Source of the DNA: Fragilaria crotonensis
Lineage: Eukaryota > Bacillariophyta > Fragilariophyceae > Fragilariales > Fragilariaceae
Reading direction: 5' to 3'
Assembly: GCA_022925895.1 (NCBI GenBank)
Contig: JAKSYS010000344.1
Span: 1-63,695 of the forward strand
DNA length: 63,695 bases
Positions 22,468 through 31,725 of this stretch are shown here, in pieces. Both the position numbers and the translations under genes were made by a program. The notes under the pieces were generated by a model, which made no database searches, was not told the origin of the DNA, and saw only the letters and a list, made by a program, of their open reading frames with translations. The number at the start of each line of letters is the position of its first letter. Position 1 is the first letter of the stretch.

Positions 22468-25375
22468 ATGGTTCAAGTATGCGTACACGTGTGGCTTCTG
22501 TTTAGCTTTGCCCTGCTCCTCATCCGAACGAGGCGATTGGCGGCCTTTCAACCCCACGTCGTTAAACGGCACACACCAATAACTCCAAGGTTGTCCACAT
22601 TCTTACCAGCAGTTGATCGTAAAATATCCAAGAAGAACCAAGCAGCATCCCCGAAATCATCCGCTGTGAAACGACGGCCATCTTCCACGAGCAGCAGCAG
22701 CAGACCGTCGTCAACCGAGGCTGACAAAGTCGGCACGAATGACACAATTAGTTCTGCAATCAACCCAGCGTCACCCCAGCTATCTCCCCTGGCACTGGAG
22801 AGATACTCGGCATCAAAACTTGCAGAATTGCAAGAACGGAATCGTCTAGGCATGAACCTTACCCGTAAGTGTGACAGTATTGTATCTGGGTTATGAATTT
22901 GGCATTTTGTGTTCTCCACTGATACCGTTTTCCGCCATGACTCCCATCGTAAGAATCCTATTGCGACTCCGTCTTGGCGTTGTGCGTGTCTCTCAACGAC
23001 TGGGACAGCGTCTGGGAGGTGATCCAAATCATGGCATCGCAAGGTCTGTCGTCGCAAGAACGCAACACCTTCAAGGCATGTTTGCAGTCTTGCTTCGAAG
23101 TTGGAAACGGCGAGTCGGCTCTGGAAATCTTCACGGCCATGACGACAGCCGCCGCAGATGATCACACTCTATCACCAGATCCAGTAGATGTCGGTTTAGT
23201 TGTTGCGGCCATGTGCAAACAGAATCAACGAGAAGAGGGGTGGTGGAAACGAGCTCTGTCATTGCTGAAGTCGACGGCCGCGGATGCCGTTACCAAGGGA
23301 GGTGAGAAATTGTTGGACGAATCAAACCTAGTGCCCGTGGAAGCGTACGATGCGGTATTATCGTGCTTTGTTCCGACGGAGAATTGGAAGGAGGCTGCCA
23401 GGTTGCTTCATTTGATGGAAAGGCCACATTCAGGGCACCCAGATCCTACTGTTTCGACCTATCGGCTAGTCATTGAGACATGTGTCCAAGCAAAACAAGG
23501 AGAACAAGCCTTTCAAGTTTTGATGAGCATGTCCAAACGAGGCCTGACACCGACAGTATACACATTCGAGCTCATTATATCAGCACTGGCCCAAAAGTTG
23601 CTATGGCGGAGAGCTCTGCAGCTGTTGGACATGATGGACGAACTGCAAGTACAAAAAACAGTCATAATATACAATACCGTCATTTCCGCTTGTGCCAAAG
23701 CTGGTGAGGTTGGGAGCGCTAAGAATCTGCTACTTAAGATGCGGAGGGCTGGTGTCAAACCAGATATTTTCAGTTTCAACTCCGTAATGACGGCCTGCGC
23801 CAGAGGTCACCGATGGCAAGACGCCTTGACCATACTGGATGAGTGCCATCGGGAGCCCGGAGTGGAACCGGACATTATAACCTACACAAATGCTATTCGA
23901 GCATGTACCAAGGGTGGAAAAACAGTGCGAGCGTTGAATATCCTACAAGTTGTCAAGGACAAAAAGCTTCCTCTCGATAACTACGCCTATGCGGCGGCTA
24001 TAGACGCGTGCGCCAAGGGCAGAATGTGGCAGCGGGCCTTGGAACTATTGGATGAGATGGAAAAAAATGGGGTCACCCCCAATGCTATCACCTACTCAGT
24101 TGCTATCACTGCGTGTGGTAACGGTGGGCAATGGGAGAAAGCATTGTGTCTATTGGATGAGGTACGACAATAGTTGGGTGCGTAACTGTGACGTCATAGT
24201 GGCTGATTCTGTCATTTTCTTGTGATTTTTAGATGAAAGGAAAGGGTCTACAGATCAACCTGATAACTTACAATTCTGCAATCACGGCTTTGTCGAAAGC
24301 CTCCAGAAGGGGGGCACGTAAATCTACCAAGGAGCATGCTCCTCAACGCTTCTCGGTACTTTCCGACAAGGCGGAAGTTTTGGATATTGACGAGCAGCAA
24401 CTCTGGACTAAAGCCCTCGACTTGCTGGAGCGAATAAAGCAGGATGGGCTCGAACCTGATGGATTCAGTTATTCTGCTGCCATAAGCTGCTGTGGTGCAG
24501 GTGGGAGATGGAAGGAGGCGCTTGCGTTGATAAGAACTATGCAGAGTGGAGGACCGAAGACTCGTCCGAACAAAATCGCTTATACTGCTGCAATATGTAA
24601 GTTATGTAACATGTCCAGATATGCTTGGCTGGTGAGAAATCTCACAACGCTGTGTCGCGTCTTAGCTGCTTGTGGACGGTCTGGCAAACATGCGGAAGCC
24701 TTGAGGCTGTTTACGGACATGAAGGAGCAGGGACTTCAACCCGATCGAGTAGCGTACAATGCGTTGTTGTCAGCCCTTCGAGTCGCCGAGATGCCGGATC
24801 AGGCTGTGCTTCTGTGGCAAGAGATGATCGGGAAGCAAAGTAGCCCTTCGTCGAAGATTGCTTCCGCCAAGGCAGATCCGTCGCTGTCGCCAGACATCAT
24901 CACTGTCACTGATGTCCTCGCCACGTTGGTTCGTTCGGGAGGGCCTTCGAACATGAATATGGTGGACCAAGTATTTGCTGAGGCTGTTCAACGAGGGATC
25001 GTCCTTGGTAAGGATAAGATCCTTGACTCCCATTACGAAATTGACTTGTCTGGGATGGCCTTCCCCGTCGCAAGGGCGTCTGTTCGCTTCATATTCAACA
25101 GAATCAAAGATAACTACCTACGAGGCGGAGTGATAGAAGATGTGATTCTCATTACAGGTATCGGTGCGCAGTTCTTGAGGACCTCCACCGCTTCTCAACC
25201 TGAACCCTTGTCCCCGGATCAATGTGAGACGACCCAATCGCTGAGAGATTACACGCAAGACGTTCTAAACAACGACTTTGAACCGCGCATCAAGTCGTCG
25301 GTGCCGCAACTTGGTCAAGGGACTGTTTTGATCGCAAAAGATGACGTTCTGGACTGGGTCCGATCTCAAACTTAA
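22468..25375 (+). CDS. Plastid-type PPR-SMR protein
   Basis: Four exons (22468-22864, 22954-24161, 24233-24596, 24666-25375) join in frame to 892 residues; the introns are 89, 71 and 69 bp. The N-terminus is a signal peptide ending RRLAAFQPH (AAF at residues 25-27), the ASAFAP-type motif that directs diatom proteins to the plastid stroma. A serine-rich transit-like region follows. From about residue 130 to 720 there are about a dozen 35-residue pentatricopeptide repeats (for example TYTNAIRACTKGG, ITYSVAITACGNGGQWEKAL). The C-terminal 110 residues resemble an SMR domain (EIDLSGM...VILITGIGA). PPR-SMR proteins of plastids bind specific RNAs and affect processing, translation or transcription. 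The third intron is a multiple of three without stops, so only the interrupted PPR motif (YTAAI/SACGRSGKH) reveals it. Confidence 0.9.
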
Positions 25376-25447
25376 TTTAAATCTCGGTGAAGAGTCTCAC
25401 TTATTATTCACTATATTACTCACTTCATTACTCTCAGTACACTCACT

Positions 25448-28400
25448 TTAAATTTCGCCCTCGTCCAAGCTTTGACTGGTCATAGCGGCCATCATAGCTT
25501 CTACACGAGCCGCGGCAAGCTCTTCTGCAGCCCTTACTGATTCATTCTTTGTCTGTACGCTCCTCACGGTTCGAGAACCGTCTGATCGTACTCCTTTAAT
25601 GTCATATGGGGACATCGCCCCGGCATTTGGAGACACACCACCAGTAGACTGACTAACCATGTCGTCAGCCTGACTGTACTTATCACCTTGCCGTCTCCTT
25701 GCCATAGCTTCCATCATTTCTTCAACTTGCCGGGCAGCATATCGCTCAGCAGCCTTCGACACTTCGGACGAATGATCACTGCCGCTAACTGCCGATTCCG
25801 CCCTCCGCTTCTCGGGGCTGATTCCGATGGATTTTCTGTCCACGAACTCTTGCCATTTTTCACTTCGCCGGGAGCTAGCCGACACGTCAGACATGTTTGA
25901 GGAGCGGCTCTTCTCGTCACTTCCTCTTCCTCGGCTGCCATGGCGTTTCGGCTTGGACACGGCGGCTTCCATTGCAAGGCTTTCGAGGTATGATGTTTTG
26001 GAGCCGAAGCCGTCATCCGATGTAATACTTCTCACTTCAGATCCTCCATATCTGGGACTTAACCTTTGCTTCGATCTCTTTGAGCTCGAGCTCCTTGCAG
26101 TCTCGATTGGGGAAGGCAGTTCCTCCACTTCTTCGCTGATGGTGTCTGGACGGGCGCAAAGATTCGGTGGAATGAAATGAGCGGATGAGGACGCTCCTCC
26201 GCTCTGCGGAGGTGAGCGTAGGAAGGCGAGGTGTGAAGACGGTACAGTGTTGCCATCAACCGGCTGGGATTGAGAATAAGACCTAGGCATCATTGGAGCA
26301 GCACAAGCCTGCAAGCGCTTAAAGAAGGACCCTTGCTCGATGTTCGTGCCAGTATCAGAGACGGCTTCCATACCTCTCGACCCTTCGTCCTCGTCGTCAT
26401 CGTATCCGTCTTCGCGCGCCTGGATAGGAGATATGTCAGAGAAACTGTCGTCAACCTCGTCGATGGTACTGTGGGCTGCCGTTGGAAACGCTCCAGTTTC
26501 ATCCCGCATCGAAGGCTTGAACTCAAAGAGGGAATCATCATCCGGATCGTCCTCCAAAGCGCCGTCTGGGTCTTTTCCACGTCTGCTTTCAGAAGGGTCG
26601 GGCTTTTTGCGCATTTCAGAGGGATCGGGTCGAGCGGCTTCGACCAGTCCCAGTTTGGCGGCAGCTGCACTCTCCGCCGACACCTTTTTCTGGAGGAATG
26701 ACTTCCATTCAGCTGTTCCCGCCGGAGACTTTTCGTCGGGGCTGTCTCTCTCGTATCGAGAACCTTCAAGTCGCGGCGACTTCGGCGATTCTTGGTCAAT
26801 TTTGGGACTAGTTGCTGCAGCGCGCGACTCCCATTGCCTTGCGAGGTTTTTCACAACCGAGGTTCTCTCGACATCAGGAGAAGTGTTCCCCAGGACTTCG
26901 GAGGCACGCACACTTGCAGTTCGCGAGTTCGTGATTCCTCGTGGGTCCTCGCGCGGCGCTCCGGGGACACTTTCAACTTTGTCAGCATGACCGTAAGCCG
27001 AATTCCAAACCTCGTTCGGATCCCGGAGCTCTGATTCTGGAAGCGACTCAGCTGCCTGAGGACTACCGCCTTGTACGCTTTCATTCCTATGCGGATCTCC
27101 ACGAGGTGTCCTACTTCCTCGTCTGCGATCGCGAAGTGGAGAAGTGTCTTTCGGCGGGGCCTTAATCTTCGGCGGTGAATTTTGCGAGTATTTTTTCGCC
27201 GTAGCAGCTCTGACGGTCGATGGAGCTGCTGGACTTGAGCCTATCTGAGCCGAAGGCCACGTTTCGTCATCCGCTTCGTCATCAAAAACCATGTCATCAA
27301 TCTCGTCGATGTCTACAGGTCCTTGGCCTCTGCGTTTGAAATCATCTATTTCATCGAGGTCAACCGGTCCTTGGCCTCTTCGTTTAGAAGATTGCCCAGG
27401 AACGTCGACCTTTGGAAAGCTGTTTCTGGAATCGTGTGCAAACAGGCTTATATCATCCTCTGTGTTTTTCAATTTCACCACCTCAGTTCGGTCTGCTGTT
27501 CTTACGAAGTCATCGCCAACAAGGAGTGGAGCAGTATCATCGTCGACAGTGTTTTCCTGTTCTAACAACGGATCGAACAAGTCTCGCGTAGTCATAATTC
27601 CAACAGAACTTTCCAACTTGTCCTTGGTCCCTTGTTTTTTCTTGCCGGAAGGATCAGCTGGACTTTGGTTGTAAGTGAACGACCGAACTGATCCTGTATC
27701 TCCGATTTGAACGTATCTTTCGTCCTGAGCCGTGGTGATGGTGTCCGCATCGCCAATCGAGCGACTGGCCTGGGACGGAGGGCGAAGGCGATCGCCCGAG
27801 TCCGCCTCAGCCGCATCCATGGAGAATAAAATACCTCCAGAACGCGTCTCGAGAACGCCGTAGTCATCTCCATTTCTTTGGGGAGAGGCCTCTGCATTCA
27901 TTCCGCCTGCGTTCTCGACAACGCTGGTGCTGGCGTTGCGTTGACCGGCGACCATGGCAGCAGTACCACCTGTAGGCGTCACAACGCCCCTAACGATGGC
28001 TGAATGCCGAACACCATCTGGGTCCGGCGCTTGAGAACGATTGTAGGCCGATGGTGAAACAGGAGGGTCAACCCCAGCGCGCTTTACATTAGGCGAGGTC
28101 GGCATATTTCGTTGTTCGCTTATTTCTTGCTTCGCGGTCGCCATGGCTTCAGGCAACGCCTTCGCCTCCGATGAGATAACTCTTGCTTCAACATCGTGAG
28201 ACTGAGTTGGAGCATCATGGGCATACAGCTGAGAGTCGTCCTCGTCGTCGCTTTCACTCGGGCTCAAGAGCTGGACATCACTCTGGATCCCGGGCTGCAA
28301 ATCATGACCATCTTCGCTATCGTTTAGAAGGCTGTCGTCCTCCTCAGCATCGCTTCGAAGCTCGTGGGGGTCTTCCTCGTCTTCGACATCGTCGTCATCA

Positions 28401-30889
28401 TCATCATCGTCCTCACCTTCCTCCCATACAATGTCACCATCCGATTCCCCTTCGATGAAGTCATCAGCAGGAACAACCTGCTGACCAGCTGGCTTCTTGT
28501 TCAGTCCCTTCAGTTGAATATGAATAGGGCCTTCACTTTTCTCACCTCGTGGGTCGACGTCGGAATCCTCGTAATCTAGGAACCCTTCTTTCGGGTCCCA
28601 CTTCTGGTTAGATTTCGCGGCAGCGCTCTTGATGGATTCGTGCCACCCTTTCCTTGTTATGGCAGCTTCCTCTGCTTTCTTCGCATTCTCAAGACGAACC
28701 TTGGCAGCCCCAGGTCTCCTCACTCTCGATGACGTCGTGTAGTTTGTGGCACCTGTTGCTGCTGTCCAATGACTCTTGCCACTAACAATCGACATCTGAT
28801 CCTGGTTGTTGGAATACGCGGAAGGGGAGTCGATGTAACTGTCAAGCTCAAGCGACCGGTCTCCGTCCACTTCAACAGTCCGACCACGGTGGCTTCCTAC
28901 CATGGACAACGGAGTTACGATGTCAAAGCTCGTTGCTTCTTCATCCTCAGGAATGACAGCATTGACGGCGAGCCCCCCGACACGGACTGGGGAAGGAAGG
29001 TGATGATTGTCATCTTGAGAGTCATCCCAGGAATCAATGCCAGAATTGTTAAGCAGGTCTCTCATCGCGGCATCTTCGTGAATTAAGGCAGATTTGGCTC
29101 CATCAACTGCAGGTAGAATGGGATCGCCCCCTGTCGACGTACCAATGGCAGAAGAGCTTTGGAGTTGATTGCGCTCCGGCGAGTAATTCTCAGCGACGGA
29201 CGCAAAGCCACCGATACGAATACCCCTCATCTTGAATCGACGGGCAGAAGCAAGCCTACTTGTGCGCTTGGCAGTACTCCTGCTTGAGACCTCGCCTTCC
29301 TCGCTACTTACAGTGGCTGGTACCTCGCCTTCTTCGGATTCGTTGAGCGGCGTAAAGCCGGCTTGGTTTCCCGTTGGGCTACGTGTGCCAGTAGGACTGC
29401 GCACTGCAGCGGTACGCGATGCACGCACTTGAGCCGCCTTCTGCGCTAGTAGCGCCGACCTGCTTGCATGCTCCTCGGCGTCGTTATCTCTCCTCACAGC
29501 GTCGTAGTAGTTGCTTCCACTCTTCGGCAAAACGTCATGAACCGTTGGCGCCGTCGTTTTCCTGCTAACCACAGCAGCAACAGCAGCTGGCGCCACAGGC
29601 GCCGGTCCAATTGCGATGAAAGCATCTCGGGATCGAGCCCCCTCGTCCTGAACACCACCATTACCAACAGCATGCGAACTTTCCATGTCCTCGTCTTCAC
29701 TCTCGCTATCAAAGCCAGCAGCTTCATATTGATCATATCTATCTTCCTGTGGTACCACCATATTCTTGTCTTCAGCTTCTTGCAGATTTCCCAGTGTGGG
29801 GTCCTCATTAGGAACTTTGACTTGTGCGCCAGCAATATCCTTCGACGCACCAGGACTAAGCGATCTCTCCGGCTTAGGCTTCTTCCAGAATGCCAACCCA
29901 CGCCGACTAGAGGCGGGAGTGCCGGCAGACTCACGCTCTTCCATGACTTTTTTGGCACTCTGAGTAGGAGTCATTCCCGCATTGACCATTTTGAGGAACT
30001 TTCGTTTCTCAGTAGCACTGAAGCTGCTATAGACATCGGTCTCGTTTTCTTCGTCTTCAACAATTTCGGACTTCTTCTCTTCGGCGTGTTGCTTCTCAGG
30101 AACAGTCTTGTCAAATTCCGCCTTCGCCTTGCGTGCCATGGCCGTCAGGTACGAGTTCTTCTTGGAAGCAGCCAAAGCAGCCTTCTCCCTTGGATCAGGT
30201 TCAACGTATTCGATTTCAATCGCTGTTTGCTCCTCAATTTGATACTCGTCCATAGGAATGTCGTTGATTGGTCTCAATGTTCTCTTGGCCGGTGTGGCCT
30301 TTCGAACAGGTGACTGTGTCTTATTTTCTCCGCAAATGTTACTCAGCATGGAAGCAACATCGCAAAATTGGTCATCCGATTCGGTTTGAGCAACGTTAGG
30401 ATAGTCGTAGTTTTCATCCGACCTTCGTGGTGCTTCCGGTTTCTTCCTCTGCATGCCTCTCATTTCCAAACTCGCCATTTCATCATCGGGAGCCTCGCTT
30501 TCGTCTTCCCACGAAGGAGACGAGCCGCGAGCTCTTTTAGAGAAACGCTCAGAATTCTGTCGGCGCTCAGCCTTGGATGGTACTTCCAAACCCAACATGG
30601 ACGGTGGTCGCAAGGGCTTGGTTCTCGACGTCCCTCCATTCAACAGAGACGTGCCGCGAGATTTGCTAAGGCTTGGCAAGTCTCCGTCTTCGAGCTCATC
30701 GTCGTCTTTCGACGAATCAAAGTACTCTTCAACGCATGCTAGGAGTGGGGACTTGGATCTTTGATTTCCAGTGGGAGAACGCGCAGGTTCGTCCCATGGC
30801 TCATCCACATCGTCATCATCCGGATAACTATATGGAACAGGGGAGGGATTGCGACCCTCAAGGGATCGTGCAGCGACCGCAGCTGCCAT
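25448..30889 (-). CDS. Large disordered acidic protein, unknown function
   Basis: A single 1,813-codon open frame starting at an ATG. I recognise no catalytic domain. The sequence is dominated by Ser, Asp, Glu, Pro and charged low-complexity segments, including a long run of Asp and Glu near residues 825-845, and should be largely unstructured. Recurrent short motifs stand out: SxYLxAxAxKAK-like helices (near residues 245 and 1590), a FSATEKRKFLKMVNAGMTP helix near 290, two tandem 15-residue copies of RRGQGPVDxDEIDD near 1185-1215, and two related C-terminal helices AAERYAARQVEEMMEAMA and AAEELAAARVEAMMAAM. Many SPTG/SPSG-type sites could be phosphorylated. Similar repeated helices occur, as I remember, in other diatom-specific proteins. 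It converges tail to tail with the PPR-SMR gene (72 bp between stops). Confidence 0.75.
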   Translation of the reverse strand: MAAAVAARSLEGRNPSPVPYSYPDDDDVDEPWDEPARSPTGNQRSKSPLLACVEEYFDSSKDDDELEDGDLPSLSKSRGTSLLNGGTSRTKPLRPPSMLGLEVPSKAERRQNSERFSKRARGSSPSWEDESEAPDDEMASLEMRGMQRKKPEAPRRSDENYDYPNVAQTESDDQFCDVASMLSNICGENKTQSPVRKATPAKRTLRPINDIPMDEYQIEEQTAIEIEYVEPDPREKAALAASKKNSYLTAMARKAKAEFDKTVPEKQHAEEKKSEIVEDEENETDVYSSFSATEKRKFLKMVNAGMTPTQSAKKVMEERESAGTPASSRRGLAFWKKPKPERSLSPGASKDIAGAQVKVPNEDPTLGNLQEAEDKNMVVPQEDRYDQYEAAGFDSESEDEDMESSHAVGNGGVQDEGARSRDAFIAIGPAPVAPAAVAAVVSRKTTAPTVHDVLPKSGSNYYDAVRRDNDAEEHASRSALLAQKAAQVRASRTAAVRSPTGTRSPTGNQAGFTPLNESEEGEVPATVSSEEGEVSSRSTAKRTSRLASARRFKMRGIRIGGFASVAENYSPERNQLQSSSAIGTSTGGDPILPAVDGAKSALIHEDAAMRDLLNNSGIDSWDDSQDDNHHLPSPVRVGGLAVNAVIPEDEEATSFDIVTPLSMVGSHRGRTVEVDGDRSLELDSYIDSPSAYSNNQDQMSIVSGKSHWTAATGATNYTTSSRVRRPGAAKVRLENAKKAEEAAITRKGWHESIKSAAAKSNQKWDPKEGFLDYEDSDVDPRGEKSEGPIHIQLKGLNKKPAGQQVVPADDFIEGESDGDIVWEEGEDDDDDDDDVEDEEDPHELRSDAEEDDSLLNDSEDGHDLQPGIQSDVQLLSPSESDDEDDSQLYAHDAPTQSHDVEARVISSEAKALPEAMATAKQEISEQRNMPTSPNVKRAGVDPPVSPSAYNRSQAPDPDGVRHSAIVRGVVTPTGGTAAMVAGQRNASTSVVENAGGMNAEASPQRNGDDYGVLETRSGGILFSMDAAEADSGDRLRPPSQASRSIGDADTITTAQDERYVQIGDTGSVRSFTYNQSPADPSGKKKQGTKDKLESSVGIMTTRDLFDPLLEQENTVDDDTAPLLVGDDFVRTADRTEVVKLKNTEDDISLFAHDSRNSFPKVDVPGQSSKRRGQGPVDLDEIDDFKRRGQGPVDIDEIDDMVFDDEADDETWPSAQIGSSPAAPSTVRAATAKKYSQNSPPKIKAPPKDTSPLRDRRRGSRTPRGDPHRNESVQGGSPQAAESLPESELRDPNEVWNSAYGHADKVESVPGAPREDPRGITNSRTASVRASEVLGNTSPDVERTSVVKNLARQWESRAAATSPKIDQESPKSPRLEGSRYERDSPDEKSPAGTAEWKSFLQKKVSAESAAAAKLGLVEAARPDPSEMRKKPDPSESRRGKDPDGALEDDPDDDSLFEFKPSMRDETGAFPTAAHSTIDEVDDSFSDISPIQAREDGYDDDEDEGSRGMEAVSDTGTNIEQGSFFKRLQACAAPMMPRSYSQSQPVDGNTVPSSHLAFLRSPPQSGGASSSAHFIPPNLCARPDTISEEVEELPSPIETARSSSSKRSKQRLSPRYGGSEVRSITSDDGFGSKTSYLESLAMEAAVSKPKRHGSRGRGSDEKSRSSNMSDVSASSRRSEKWQEFVDRKSIGISPEKRRAESAVSGSDHSSEVSKAAERYAARQVEEMMEAMARRRQGDKYSQADDMVSQSTGGVSPNAGAMSPYDIKGVRSDGSRTVRSVQTKNESVRAAEELAAARVEAMMAAMTSQSLDEGEI

Positions 30890-31725
30890 GAATACGAAGA
30901 ATCGAGGTTATGAACTGGACGCTGAGGACGTGATCGATAAAACTCGCAATCTACAGCTGTCCAGTCGGCTCTCTTTCAACCAAATAGATGATAAATGGTA
31001 AAGGATCAATGCCGAATGTAGCAGTCCTCTGTTCAACAAAGGAAAGTATCCGTTAGCAAGGAAAGTGGTATGGAAAGATGAGAATAGTAAAGGAAGGTGT
31101 GCGGAGTGAGCAGCAGCCAGAACGCACGTAATGGGGGATGATAGAATTGAAAGTAAGTACCGACGGGTAGGATGCATAGTTTGTCTACCTCCAACCCTGT
31201 ATGACATTATACAATCTTGAATAAATGGACGCATTTTACCGCAATCTTTCCCAGGTTCTGGCCTCCTTGTTTAGAGAACGGATCGTTGAGCCGGGCCGTT
31301 GGATGACTGCCTGTATATAGGTTTGTAGGATTTGAATTTGATTGGCCAGCGTATGGTTAACTGACGATTCACCCTGGGTTTTTGTCCGACAAAAATCGAC
31401 TGGAGCTCGATGTTCCCGTGCCGTACAAGGAAGGCTCCCACTTAACTTGCAAATTGAGAATCGCATGCATCTAAATCATCTCTGATGACCACTTGCCACC
31501 AAGAAAATGAGCAAATAAAGTCCACAACGACTGTTCTCGTCGGCATTCCACGTTCCATGTCGAGAATTGTGAAGTGAACCGTCCTGTGTCTGACTTCTTA
31601 CAATTGTATGTCACACCTGGTCAGTCGCCACTCATCCGCCGATTCTCAGTCCAAGACAGGTCCTGCCATCGTGTCGGCTTTTCATCACTTTTGGTGTTGG
31701 GGTTGAAACCAGGGTTCGAAACAAG
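30890..31725. promoter_or_regulatory. Shared divergent upstream region
   Basis: This 836-bp region separates the divergent start codons of the disordered-protein gene and the SulP transporter gene, so both promoters must lie here. It contains no GTAC-rich intergenic repeats, unlike most gaps in this window. Two open frames on the minus strand (30908-31234, 31236-31466) lack recognisable content. No specific promoter element could be defined. Confidence 0.4.

Noticed and set aside
29468..30313. 281-codon open frame on the plus strand
   Set aside because: It lies entirely inside the 1,813-codon disordered-protein gene on the other strand and has no recognisable domain. Biased codons in the acidic/serine-rich gene create long antisense frames.
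30908..31466. Two minus-strand frames (108 and 76 codons) upstream of the disordered-protein gene
   Set aside because: No domain, no conserved-looking composition, located in a divergent promoter region.
31706..31725. GGTTCGAAAC as a possible tRNA T-loop
   Set aside because: No acceptor, D or anticodon stem could be built around it; I found no convincing tRNA or rRNA gene in the window.
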